Shown: positions 42,833 through 57,380 of the stretch, piece by piece
Layout: each line of letters starts with the position of its first letter
How positions within the stretch are numbered: the first letter of the stretch is position 1
Origin: Allomyces macrogynus ATCC 38327
Lineage: Eukaryota > Blastocladiomycota > Blastocladiomycetes > Blastocladiales > Blastocladiaceae
Direction of reading: 5' to 3'
Assembly (NCBI GenBank): GCA_000151295.1
Contig: GG745371.1
Coordinates: forward strand, 187,978-251,977
DNA: 64,000 nt
Notes under the pieces: generated by a model
What the model saw: the letters and a program-made list of their open reading frames with translations, nothing else
Told to the model about the DNA's origin: nothing
Databases searched by the model: none
Made by a program: the position numbers and the translations under genes

Positions 42833-45800
42833 CTATTTTTTTTCTGCTTGCCGTCGATGCGGCCAACAGAGACTTGCTGCTCTAAACGTATCTGATTCGC
42901 TCCAAAGCATCGAGAAGACATTCATTTGGCGAAAAGAAAACAACAGACCAGCCTGGCACCCAACAACAAAGTACGACCTGAAACTCGTAAACGCTGAATT
43001 CCCACCAAACGCCGGCGGCTTCGTCGGCGTCCCCTGCTGTTGCTGCTGCTGCCCAGCGGCCGCCGAAAACCCACCAAACCCGGTCGTCTGCTTGGCAAAC
43101 GCCGTGAACGCCGACCCACCCGTCGCCGCGGCCCCAAACGGACTCGCCTGCGCCGGCGAGCCCTGCGCTGCGGCTGCACCAAACGCGCTTGGTGAACCAA
43201 ACGCCGGTGCCAGACTCGCGCCGAACGCAGATGTCTGTCCAAACGCGACAGGCGACGCGCCGAACCCAGACGACTGCCCAAACGCCGGCTGCTGCGGCTG
43301 CTGCTGCGCGCCAAACGCCGAGGTCGTACCGAACGCCGATGTCTTGCCGAACGCGGGCGTCGACGCCGCCGCTGCACCAAACGGCGTCATCGCACCAAAT
43401 GCAGGCCCGGCCGACGGCACGGCAGCACCACCAAACGGCCCCGCCGCCGTCGGACGCGTCGGGGTCCCAAACGCGGCCCCCGCACTAGTCGGCGTCATCG
43501 CCGCAGCCGCTTCGGCCTCGGCACCCGTCTTGAACAGACCCGACGGCTGGAACCCGAACCCGCGCGACGGCGTGAGCTTGAACGCGCCACCGGGCGCGGT
43601 CGTCGTGGGGATCTGCGTGCCAAACGGCGTGCCAAACGGCCCGGCCGCGGCAAAACCGGACGTTGCGGGAACCGACGTCGTGGGAGCGCCAAACCCAAAG
43701 CCCGAGAACGCGCCCTGCATCTGGTTACCTTGGTCGTCGTCCATCATGGCTTCGCCGTCGTCCTGGTCCGGCGCGTTTTCCATTTCCATGTCCATCATGC
43801 CGGGACTCGGTGGGCCCTGTTCAGGTTGCGCCGTGGTTGCAGGCGCGGCAGCAGCAGTCGTGGTGACGGGTGCCGGCGCGCCAAATGACGAAGCAAACGC
43901 GGACGGCGCTGTCGCGGTCGACCCAAACGCCGACGTACCGCCAAACGTCCACGTCGGTTGCGCGGGCGGCGCGACCGTGGGTGCCGGAGCCGCATCCTGG
44001 TCAGGCGCCACGGGCGTCTTCCTCGGCGACGGCGCGGTCTCGGTCGCCTTGGCGGGGGACGCGGGCTTGGCCGGCGTCACCGGCGCACTCGCGCTCGGCT
44101 CGGGCGTCTTGGGCCGCGCCACTTCGCTCTGTGGCACAGTCGGCGGAATCTCTGCCACCTCGTCCGCGGCCGACACCTTGACGTACCCCTCCTCTTCCTC
44201 CTCATCGCTCTTGGTCTCAGCAGTTGCGGTGACCGCCGGCGCGCTCTGGGCGGGCTCCTCGAGCTCGGACGTACGCTTACCACTGCGCTTCATCTTATGC
44301 TGTGCCGAATCGCGGGCTGTCCGCCGCTCATCTACGCGACACCGATCGTGAACGCCGACGAGGCGCACGAGGGAGCCGGGGGTCTGAACGCGAACCCGCT
44401 CGGGACAGGCGCAGCGACCGCGGGAGCCGACGGAACCCGCCCGGTCGGCCTCGCACGACTTGCACTTGGTCGCAGCCAGGTCATTCGGGGCCATGCACGT
44501 GTCGCACACCCCAGCTCTTTTTCTTGGACGGTGCGACCGATCGACGCGAACGGGTTGGCCGAGGGCGCGGCAGCCCGGTTCCGGTTCAGGACTGGCCGCC
44601 TTCTCGGCGGCGGCCGGTTGCTTGGGCTGCGGCGCAGGCGCTGCGGCCGGGGTAAACGTGAACCCCGCCGGCGGTTGAACCGCTCGACGGCGTCGACGAC
44701 GGGAAACTCGACGGGAAAGCGGCCGCCGCAGGCACGTTAAACGCGCTAAGGCCCGAGGACCCCGCGACCGGAGGTGCGCCGAACGTGAATCCGCCTGATG
44801 TGGGTACCGCGGACGGCGGAGTAAACGCGATCGCGGCTGCGGGGGCCGCGGGTTTCGGGGACCCGCCAGGTCTGTCGGCTTCACACGCGGCACACTTGTC
44901 CTTGTCGGCGGGATTTGGGACCATGCACTCGCCGCACGTCCACTTGGCTCCACTAGCGGCGGCCGGTGGTGCGAAGGCACTCGCAGCGGCGGGCTTGGGT
45001 GCCATGCCGGGCCGAGCGGCCTCACACGCGGCACACATGTCCTTGTCGGCCGGGTTCGGGACAAAGCACTCGCCGCATGTCCACTTGGCCCCGCCAGCGG
45101 CGGCGGCAGGGGCCGGTGGCGCGAAGGGATTGGCAGCCGCGGGTTTGGGAGCCGCGCCCGGTCGGTCGGTCTCGCACGAAATGCACTTGTTCTTGTCGCT
45201 CGGGTTCGGGACCATGCACTCCCCGCACATCCATTTCGCTCCACCAGTGGCGGCGGCGGGCTTGGTAAAGGCAGCCGGGGCGCCAAAGGCCGCGGTACCA
45301 GCAGTCAGGGCAGGCCTACCAAACGTGAACCCACCCGCTGCGGGCTGGTTGCTGCTGCTCGACGTGCCAAACGACGACGGGAACGCAAACGAGGACCCAG
45401 AGCCCGTGGCCGAACCAAACGCCGGCGACTGGTTCGCTGTCGCAGCGGGGCGGGCGGAGCAAAAACGGTCCCACTCGCCGATGCAGCGGGGGGGCGGGCG
45501 CAAAACGCAGTCCGCACTCGGACGCCGACGCCCACGGCAGGCTTGGGCACCGGCACTAGGACTCGGGGTCTCACACGACCGGCACTGCGTGGCACCTGCA
45601 ACGTTCGGCACCATGCACGCATCGCACGTCCATCCCTTCCCCGACCCTGGCGCGGCGGGCTTGGCTGCGGCAACCTTCGGCGACGCAGCCACAGCGACCT
45701 TAGGCGACGCCGCGGCGGTCTCAGACGCGACCGAACGGCGACGCACCGGGGGCCGCGTCGCAGTCGGCGCCGGAGCGAGCGATTCGCACTTCACACACAC

Positions 45801-48800
45801 TTCAGCCTGGTAGAGGTTACTCGCGCCACACGTGTCGCAGACCCAGACTTTACGCACGGCCTTGCGGACGGGGACCGTGGCCGCGGCACCAAGCCGCTGC
45901 GCGAGCGCGTCAAACGAGACGGGCGCGACGGGCTTGGTCACGGTCGTCGACGCGGCCGCGGCAGCCGAGACGGCCGGTTTCGGCGCGGCCTTGACAAACA
46001 GGGCGCGGGGCGCAACAATCGTCGGCGTCTCCGGCATATCCACGTGCGCAACCCGCGTTGGGGTGAACGGCTCTGCCCCCGCAAACGTCGACCGACCGAG
46101 ATCCACCTGCGCGAGATGCTGCGCAAGCACATTTACGGCCACCTTCCGTTGCGCAATCGCCGTCTGCATATTCTTGAGTGCGGCATGCACCGCGTCCAGC
46201 GACACGTGCGCAGCCTTGCGATGCCGCTGCGCGTCGGCAAACTCATCCAACTGCTTGAGCAATGCCTTGACGCGCGCGAGTTTCTGCTGAATATTCTCAT
46301 CACACTCCTTCTGCTGCGGCCCCAGATGGTCGGCAAACACCATTTCGCCACGGTCGTGCGCGTCCTGCAGCAGCTGCAACTGCTCGACCTTGATCGCGAC
46401 CTGGTCGTACTGCGCGCGCGCCTTTTGCGCGCGCTCCAGGATCGCCGCGTACTTGGCCGTCCAGTAGTCGACGTTCGCGTCCATGGCCTCGACCGAAGCG
46501 AGCAACGCATCAATACCCGCAATGTCCTCGGCCTGCGCGTCCATCTTGGTCTGCACCTCGGCGTGGTGCTGCTTGACTTTGGTAAAGAGACCCTCGATCG
46601 TCGAGGTCATCGTGTAGAAAGATGTTTCCGGCTCGCCGGTCTTGGCGAACCGCGGGACCACCGGGATCGGGTCGGCTTTGGGGTACGGCGCGGCGGGGCC
46701 CGACGCGTGGGATTCGGTCTCGTCGGCATCGTCATCCTCATCTTCCTCGTCACTCGATAAGACATCGATCGTTTGCACCTTGGCCAGACGGTCGACGAGG
46801 CCAATGGCCGGCGCCGGGCGCGGCGCGGGAATGGGTTCGACCAGTGCAGCGGGCTGCGCGGCTGGGGCCGGGGGAGCAAACGCCGGCGGTTGAGCGGTAG
46901 CAGCCGTGGACTTGGCATGTTTCCCGGTCTTCCCTGGCTCGGGGTCTTTGGACGAACCAGTCGCCAGCGTCGGAGTGGCAGCTTGCCCAAACGCGGCCGT
47001 CGGCGTGGCCGGCTTGCCCTTCTCCTCCGCGGCTGCAGCGGGCGACGCGCCCAACCCGAACATCGGCTTCGGCGCCACCGCCACGGGGCTTCGTCTCAGC
47101 CGTCTCTTTCTTAGCCCAAACAGGCCCGCCGGTGCCGACGTGATTTTCCCAAACGCCGTGCTGCAGCGAGCGGTGCATGACGCCAAACCCGAACCCGGCC
47201 AATGCCGTCGCGAGCTTTGCAGGCGGCGACGCGACGCCGAACCCGGTGGCCGTGGACGTCGCTGCGGCCGACTTGGCCGCGGCCGCACCAAACGCGACAC
47301 TGGGCGTCGCTGCGGGCGGGGCAAGCGCGCCGCCAAACACGGGCTTGCGCGGTGGTTCCGCCGCCGCCGACGATGATGGCGCGGTCAGGGCCTGCCCGAA
47401 CGAGACGGTGCCAAACACACTCGATGGCGATGCCGACGCCGCGGTCGCGGGTTTACCGAAAGCGGCGCCGAACGGGACCTTAGCGGGGGTCGAGGGCGAG
47501 GCTGACCGGGCGGGGGACGCGGACCGGGAGGATTGCGACGGGGACGCGGACCGGGACGACTGTGCGGGCGAGGATGAGCGCGACGACCGTGCGGGGGACG
47601 CGGACCGCGACGACGCCGACTCCGACAACGAGTCGAGCGAAACGACGGGCGACGCGACGTCGCCGGCCTTGGTGTGGCTCGCGATCGCGTCCCATGCCTT
47701 CGACTTGCACATCGCCGGACACGTCTTTTCCTCCCTGATCGCCTCGGTATCCAACACATGCCACGCGACCAAATGCCCCGCGGAACTCAGGACGTACATG
47801 ATCGGAGCCGGCGGGACGGGCGACGGGTCGCGGTCGCGGTTGAGCGGCGGCAATTCCTTGGTCGCGGTGAAATCGAGCGCGAGCCCAACGGGTCGCGTGT
47901 CGACGTTATCGACGGCGGGCATCACGGCGCGCATGTTCTCGTCGAGCAGCCACGCGTCGATTGGGCCCGTGCTGGGCCCACCCACGACCATGATGTCGGT
48001 TGCCGACGCGGAGGCGATTAGGGTGGTCACGTCCTCGCGCCAGGCGCCGAGGCGCGCGGTGTGGAAGAAGGGCGAGGCCTCGTCGGGTTCGTAGGGCGGG
48101 AACAGGCCCGGGGTGAGGACTTGGTGCGTTTTGGCGGCCTGAAGGAGAGTGGGTCAGTGGGCGAGTCGAGTGATCGGGGATCGCGGGAAAAGGCGGAGCG
48201 TCATACCGTGTCAAGGATCGAGACGAACATGTCGCCCGGTTGAGACGCCCAGTAGAGCGCGAAAATCGTGTTCGACAGCCACGCGAGGCCCATGGCTAAG
48301 TGGTGCACAGAACTCGAGTGAGCAGGCGGCACTTCATCAAAAGAAGGTACCCTGAATGTCCACGCACCATAACATCCTTCCATCTCCAAAGTCCCCTCAA
48401 CCGTCAAAGGTGTGTGCTCCTTTTTCACTCCGCCCGACGGCGTCACCTGGACGAGTGTGCCGTCGCGGTAAAGCAGCGCAATCTGCCGGCCCTTTGGGCT
48501 CCACGCGCCGGCATCAATATCGTCGCCGCCGATCCGGGTCAGCGCAAACGTGGTGGCGTTAAACGTCCATGCGGTCGAGTTGCTGGTAACGATGAGAATC
48601 AGATTGTTTTCCGTGGTCGGGCACGGCACGAGCTGGAACATGCCGTCCGGGTGCGGCTCGCATTCGTGCAGAACGCGAGCGGTCTGTGGAAGAGGATGAG
48701 CAATGGGTGGACAAGCATGGTGATGACCAGAGAGACAGGCACGCACCTGGTCGTGGACGAGCGAGCGCGTGTCGAAAACGAGCAGGCGCATCGATGACGC

Positions 48801-49276
48801 GACGATGACGCTTGCCTGGTCTGGCGCGATCACGATAAATGAAATGCCGTCGATGTCCACGGGCACGGTAAACGCGCCGTCGAGCTCAGCATCGTGTTCG
48901 TGCAGAGCTGCCTGGATGCTGGCCAGGGGTGCGACGCGGAGCGCTATGGAGGCCGACTTGGTGAGTCGAACGGTCGCGCGCTCACCTAGTGATCAGCACG
49001 ACGACGACGTACCGTTCAACGAGTTGGTCGCCCAGACGGCAAAACCAAACACATTCGAGACGGCCAAGAGCGACGCGGCGTGCTTGGAGACTTCAGGCGG
49101 GAACGCGTCGGTCAAGGGCAGGTCTTTGCGGATCACATGGAACTCGAACTGTTGGCGCAGGAATACAGCCTGGTCAGCTCATCGCTCCCTGATGGCGAGC
49201 TGCATCGTGGTTGTTGGATCATCACCTGGTCGGCGACATCGCGCTCGGGCACGTCTTCCTCAAACTGGTACGCCAT
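42833..49276 (-). CDS. NUP214: Giant nucleoporin: Nup159/Nup214 propeller, coiled coil, RanBP2 zinc fingers, FG repeats
   Basis: Exons 49226-49276, 49013-49169, 48747-48985 and 48207-48683 plus a long exon from 48138 to 42833 give roughly 2,070 residues. The N-terminus (SLLAVSNVFGFAVWATNSLN, FIVIAPDQASVIVASSMRLL, ILIVTSNSTAWTFNA, IMVVGGPSTGPIDAWLLDEN) fits the Nup159/Nup214 beta-propeller that binds the mRNA-export helicase Dbp5. Next come a Ser/Arg-Pro stretch, FG repeats (PVFGG, VAFGAA), a coiled coil (VKQHHAEVQTKMDAQAEDIA to LKNMQTAIAQRKV, ~46590-46130), six RanBP2-type zinc fingers (~45840-44450, e.g. WTCGECMVPNPADKDKCAAC) and C-terminal AFG repeats (44050-42990). Several single-base frame slips within the long exon must be assumed. 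The second intron is 27 nt. Zinc fingers are not known to me in Nup159/Nup214. Confidence 0.8.
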
Positions 49277-49942
49277 TGCGGCAAGTTTGGTCGCGCAGGA
49301 CCGGCTCGGCCACTTGTGTCCTGATCCAACCGGGTGCAGCGCGATCAGAGGGCCGCTTGCGAACTTGTGCGACCAGTTGGCGAGCTTGGAAAGGGCGTTG
49401 AGGACGGGTTCGTCGTGGTCGACGGTGCATCGTCTGGCCGACCGTCTTATGCGATTTTGTCGTCGTGCAAGTCGTTTGTCAAAGTCACATGATCCTTTCT
49501 GCTCAGCCTGACATGGCTGGCAGGTGCTGCAGATCCTTCTGGTAAAACGAGGTTTTTTTTCTCAGAAAAGGAGAAGCATCAGCTTGATCACTTCTTGGAG
49601 TCACGGACACAGTTCTCCGACCGCTCTGCACAACACTGCCGCGTCCGCCAACATGATCAACATCAACTCGATCCCAATCTCTTGCTGCCGCCGGACAACT
49701 TGCAGTGCGACCAGACCGGTGGCAATAAATTGGGCGTCGTGATTGCGCACCGACTGCTTGACGCGCACGCGATTTGGCCACGCGATTTGGCCAAGTACTC
49801 CGCGACTGACCGACCAACCAAGTTGATTGTTCACGACGACAATGCAAGCGCTGCGAGCCGTATCACGGGCATCGGCCCTCCGACTAACACGGATCTCATC
49901 TCCGAGGTCGCGACCGTGACCACCGACCCCTCCCCTCCGACC
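49277..49942. other. Region upstream of the LeuRS relic, unresolved
   Basis: Contains the nucleoporin promoter side. A plus-strand frame is open from about 49595 into the LeuRS relic without an in-frame ATG; it includes [20 protein letters not shown], which I cannot assign. It may be an unrecognised N-terminal exon or random. Confidence 0.35.
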
Positions 49943-51002
<1,060 letters not shown>

Positions 51003-51209
51003 GACCAGGTTGGGTCGAGTGTTTTTATTATTGCTGCGTAGTCTCGTCTCATTTGCACACGCGATTATGCTGCCACTTTGTTTTTGCCTACCCTTGTCCA
51101 CTGTCAGAGACTCGCGAGAAGAGAGAGCCAAGATGGGAAGTACTGGCGCTGCTGCTCTCCATCTCGCAAGCTCGAGCCCATCCAAGTTGCATATTGTTGT
51201 TGGAATGAT

Positions 51210-52896
<1,687 letters not shown>

Positions 52897-53608
52897 GGTG
52901 GTGGGCGCGGCGCGATGCGTTGCAGCAGCGTTGGAGCCGGCAGCGGCAGCGTGGGGCGGCGCAGAGTGCCGGGGCGGCAGTGCGGGCGGGAAGATGGGCA
53001 GTCGGCGACCGAGAATGGCGGCAGCAGGCGCGTGCGCAACGTCAGATTGGGGGCGATCGGGGAAGGGACTGGCGCCAAGAGGTGGGTCCAAAAGCCGGTG
53101 CCGCGGGGTCCAGAATCGAATCGATGAGAACGGTATCGCGTGCTGAGATGGCCGGTCGGCTGGCGTGCGGGGTCGTTGAGCGCGTCGGGCCGGCCGGGGG
53201 AAGGTCGCGTAGGGCGAGCAGGGTGTCAAGATGCAGCAGGCGGGGAGACGCGTCACTTGGCGGGGCCGCACACGACGAGCAGGGCGCGCGGCAACGACGG
53301 TGCGGCAAGTGGCAGCGGCAGCGGCAGCAGCGGTCGGGCAAGAAGGGCCCAACTAGGACTGCACTGCGGTAAAGCACGCGCGCTCCGGCCACGCTGGCGA
53401 GCAGCAATCGGTGCGCGACGTTGCACGACTCTCCACGACGCTGCAAGACGCGGGCGAGTGGCAAAGGTGACTTGCACGCGCGCATCACGCTGGAATGACC
53501 GCTTGTCTCCTGCCTTCATGGCGAGCCGCTGATCACCGACTGCTTCCTGGTCGATTCTGTCCACCGCCGCCGCCGGCAATCCCGAGGACTTGAGCCACCG
53601 ACCGCCCG
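52897..53608. promoter_or_regulatory. Shared intergenic region between CBK1 and EXOG
   Basis: This 712-bp region between head-to-head genes is very GC-rich and has open frames on both strands by composition. No protein recognised; it must contain both promoters. Confidence 0.45.
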
Positions 53609-55013
53609 ATGCTGCAAAAAGTCGCTCTCGTTGGCGCCGGCACGCTGCTCGGCGGCGGCGCCGTGGCGCTCTACTTCCGCAGCCAGCAACAGCAAGCACG
53701 CCCTGCATCGGCCGTGCTTTCCGTTCCGCATTCGTCCGCACCGTCTGGTGCTGCCGTGCCGCTGCCGCACACACTCGTGACCCCGGCCGGCCGCACGTTC
53801 CTGTCGCCGCGGCACGCCGAGCTGCTCAAGTACGGCCTGCCCAACGCGACGCAGCTGCAGCTCAAACAAAACTACGTCTCGCTCATCGACTTCCGCCTGC
53901 GCGAGCCGTTGTGGGTGCTCGAGCACTTGACCAAGGAAAATGTGCGCGGCGACGCCGACCGCGCCAATGTCGGCTTCACGCAGGACAATGACGTGCCTAA
54001 GCCGTACCGCGCATCAAACGACGACTATGCCAAGTCGGGCTACTCGCGAGGCCACATGGCGCCCGCATCCAACAACAAGACGTCAATCGACGCCATGCGC
54101 GAGTCGTTTTTGCTCTCGTCGAATATCGTGCCACAGGACCTCGACAACAACATGTTCTACTGGAACCGCATGGAGCGCGTACGTTGTCGGCGCCTTCTCC
54201 ACCCGATCAGTTCGCTCTTTCTTGCTTTCCGATCCTCACCCAACATATTTCCGGTAGTGGGTCAGGCAACTCGTCACCAAGAAGGGCTTCGACGCCGTAC
54301 ATATCATGTCTGGCCCGCTCTTCCTCCCCTCGCGTCTCTCGGCCGACGGCCCCGTCATCGACGCTGCCAACTCGACCGACGTGGTCCCGCACTCGTCCAC
54401 GCCCGCTGGCGCATCCTACCAGGGCACCGCAATCCTGGCCCCACCCCCCGCCGACGTGTTCACGCCGCCCCCCTCGGCGCCTTCCTCGCGCCAATCGACC
54501 ATGATCGCCGGCAAGCCCTTTGGTTTCGTCTCCTACAAGACGATCGGCGACTCGCACGTGGCCGTGCCGACGCATCTGTTCAAGGCGGTCCTCGCCGAAA
54601 AATCCAATGGTGATGGCAAGCCGCCGACCACCTTTTTCGCGGCATTTATCGTGCCTAACACGCCGGTCGCCGACCACTTACCGCTCAAGGCCTTCCAGGT
54701 CCCGCGCGAAACACTCGAAAGGTACGCTGGGTTCCAAGTGTATGACCGCGCGTTCCAGATGTTGCCGGTCATGGACTTGTGCGCGGTGCAGGACCCGGCC
54801 GCCAAGAATTCGCGCGAGGGCGCGACCATGTGCCAGTTGGAGAACGCGACCGAGTTTAAGCTGTTCACGATGGAGCGGGATCTGGGCAAGGCCAGGTCGC
54901 GCGACCAGCTGGAGAAGATGTATGGCCAGATTCAGGCGTTGGCGGTCAAGGAGGGGGTGGCCGTGCCCGAAGCGGCCAAGGCGACGTATGAGGCCAAGTC
55001 GCGGCAACTGTAA
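53609..55013 (+). CDS. EXOG: EXOG/endonuclease G-like mitochondrial nuclease
   Basis: Two exons (53609-54178, 54258-55013) encode 441 residues. It belongs to the DNA/RNA non-specific beta-beta-alpha-Me nucleases. The active-site block is SGYSRGHMAPASNNKTSIDA with catalytic His, followed by SFLLSSNIVPQDLDNNMFYW with the Mg-binding Asn region. SRGHM instead of DRGH, and the DNN..YWNRME continuation, favour EXOG over EndoG. The N-terminus has a hydrophobic segment (VALVGAGTLLGGGAVALYF) like the mitochondrial anchor of EXOG. The C-terminal ~120 residues, including VYDRAFQMLPVMDLCAVQDP, match the extended EXOG type. It probably acts in mitochondrial DNA turnover. Confidence 0.9.
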
Positions 55014-55434
55014 TGAATTCATAGGTATCCATGCCTTTTTTGCGCAAGGAAAACGTGTCATATTGTCACCCATTTGCACCTTGCAGTAACAGCCACTGGG
55101 CAATGCACAGCATTCTCGACCGCACGACCAGTGATCGCTGTAAGGACCCATCGACGCTGTGCACTGTAAGACCAGTCGTAGTCGCGGACCGCAAAGGAGC
55201 GCGCTCCAGTCCCTGCAAGCCATTGGAGTGTTTGATGTCTCGTCGCCTTCTTCTCCAATATAAAATGTCATTTGCGAACCTCGGTCCTCGGGCCCAGTCG
55301 CAAAGGATGAAGATTGACGAGGGCCTGTTCTGCCCTGGCCCTCATGACGAGCAAGTTCTTGGCTTAAGTTCAAGAAGAAAGAGTTCGTCAACCAACAGGT
55401 CGTTGAACTCTCGTATCTGGACATTCAAAATGAC
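55014..55434. other. Intergenic, no gene seen
   Basis: Between EXOG and tRNA-Lys. The AAAATGA at 55426-55432 gives a TTTT terminator for the minus-strand tRNA. Nothing else recognised. Confidence 0.5.
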
Positions 55435-55507
55435 CACCCAACGCGGGGCTCGAACCCGCGGCCTTAGGATTAAAAGTCCCACGCTCTACCGACTGAGCTA
55501 GTCGGGC
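55435..55507 (-). tRNA. tRNA-Lys (anticodon UUU)
   Basis: Reading the minus strand, a 73-nt cloverleaf forms: acceptor gcccgac with gttgggt (two G-U pairs), D arm/A box tagctcagtcggtagagc, anticodon loop cttttaa (anticodon TTT), and T arm/B box ggttcgagccc with cgcgg/ccgcg-type stems. There is no intron. A T-run (catttt) follows 5 nt after the 3' end on the minus strand, as expected for Pol III termination. Confidence 0.95.
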
Positions 55508-55652
55508 TTGGTTTCGACATCGTCTTACTATACTTGAGCTAAAAACACAATTTCCCACTTCCACAAGCTTTTCAACGACTTCGACCAGTCCGTTTCCAAG
55601 AGCTCCAAGCCCACCCAAGCTTTGCATTCCTGGACCCAACTTGTTGCAACAA

Positions 55653-56911
55653 ATGACCAACGATCCCATTGTTCTGAGCCGCGGCGACGTCAGCCTCTAC
55701 GCGAGCGACCTGCGTACATTGGACTCTGGGAAATGGGTTACCGACATTGTGATCGCGTACTGGTTCGAGTCGGCATCAAATTGTTCTATGGTCGCAAATC
55801 ATCGTTGAGCGCTGTGCGATGATCCGACCTAACCTGTTCTGATCTTTCACGTTGCTCGGCGCTCCTCAACGAATTTGGCGTGAATTTGCGCGAAATGCGA
55901 TGGTCGATCACGAAGATTGCTCGACGAGCTGCCGCAATGTATGTGGTGGCCCTGATCGTCGACATGTGATTCAGCGTTGACGCGAAAAGTACCCACGGCG
56001 GTAGCGAACCCGGCAAGATCCAGTCGCAACGATACCGGTATCAGCATCTTCCACGTCCCGCCATCCATTGTTCGTCTTGCTGTCGAACTGGGAGGTTCGT
56101 GTTCCCCCGGATAGAGCGCGCTTTTCACGTTCCGCCGCTGACCCCCACGCTGGGGTTGACACACTCCACAGATCCGACCGTTGCCGCGGCAATGCTCGCC
56201 GGCTCGCCGCTGTTCCACGCCGACGTCCTGTTCATTCCCGTCAACAACTTCCAAGGGAACGGCGCACTGAGCGGGACGCACTGGTACGCGCATTCCGTGC
56301 GCAGGCGCACGCTTGTCGGGTGACAACGGTGTGCATCGGCTCCTCAATCTCACGTCGAGCTTCGATTAGGTCGCTTCTCGTCTTTGACCGGCACAACGAG
56401 ACGTTCTTCACCTACGACAGCCTTGGCAGAGCCAACCAGCAAGCCGCGCGCGACGTGGCCAAGCTGTTCTGGGCCATGGTGGAGCCGCAGCGCGCCAATG
56501 TGTGTCCGTATTCCAGCTCCGCTTCGATGGGGCGAATCATTCTGCTGGACCTGATTCTCTCCACCGTGCTTTCCTCGCAGGCCCGGCCGTGCAGCGGCAG
56601 CGCGGCCCGCGCCAGTCCAACAGTACGCCAGCCTCCATCGTCTCCCTGCTCCTTGCCGTCACAGATTCTGATCACGCACTGCTCTAGTGTCGGATTGCGG
56701 CATCAACGTCCTGTACGTGTCGCGCGTGCTCACGGAGCGCCTCTTGCAGGACGCGAGACATCAAGGCGACCAGGACGCAGAGTCGGTCGAGATGGACTGG
56801 TATGTGCCGAGCCCTCTCGACAACGGATTGGCGGGCGTCCGGCGCGCGATTCGCGAGGAACTGCAGGGCATGGCGGCTTTGCGCGAGGCGGCGGAGCCGA
56901 CGGCTAAGTAG
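55653..56911 (+). CDS. SENP8: SENP8/NEDP1-like deneddylase (Ulp1 cysteine protease)
   Basis: The gene starts MTNDPIVLSRGDVSLYASDL and TLDSGKWVTDIVIAYWFE, like SENP8. Later exons (…-56283, 56370-56503, 56581-56622, 56688-56911) bring the catalytic His in GALSGTHW|SLLVFDRHNE, the Asp in TFFTYDSLGRANQQAARD, the oxyanion Gln in RGPRQSN and the Cys in MSDCGINVLYVSRVL. Phases agree from the second exon on. Exon 4 is only 42 nt. The first intron is not secure: the best solution is donor 55769 and acceptor near 56094 (326 nt, far longer than others here). The enzyme removes NEDD8 from cullins and other targets. It lies downstream of tRNA-Lys and upstream of NOX. Confidence 0.83.
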
Positions 56912-57380
56912 AATAGCGCGAATACATTCTGGGAGGTGCTTTTGCGATTTTCGACTGCAAGCAGCAAATGGTGAGAGCAGGGCCATTAGATGCGAAGTGG
57001 AGGTGGTCCACGTCATTCCACACCATTCATGATCATGAAGCCATGGCGACGATCATGACTTGCAAGCAATCGCTGGTCGTCGTCTACACCTTTGCTTGAC
57101 CACCACCAACAGTGCCTGCAAAATGACCAGCTGCAACGGCCATGTCGGCGGCGCCTCAGCTCGTCGTGCGGGGGTCAATGCGAGGAGCACACTGACGACA
57201 GTCGGTACAAAACTGCAACCAACCCACCAGACGGACTTCAACACTTCTAACAAGCAAAAACGAGAGCGACCCTGGGCCGACTCAAGTTGCCAATTTCACG
57301 AGTGAACCTTTCGTGATTTCAAATTCCGTCGTCCTGCACGGCTCGCGCGACCCCGATCCATTGCTCTCGACTCCGCTGTC
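56912..57380. other. Intergenic, promoter side of NOX
   Basis: No gene recognised; frames are short. It includes the 5' leader of the NADPH oxidase gene. Confidence 0.5.
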
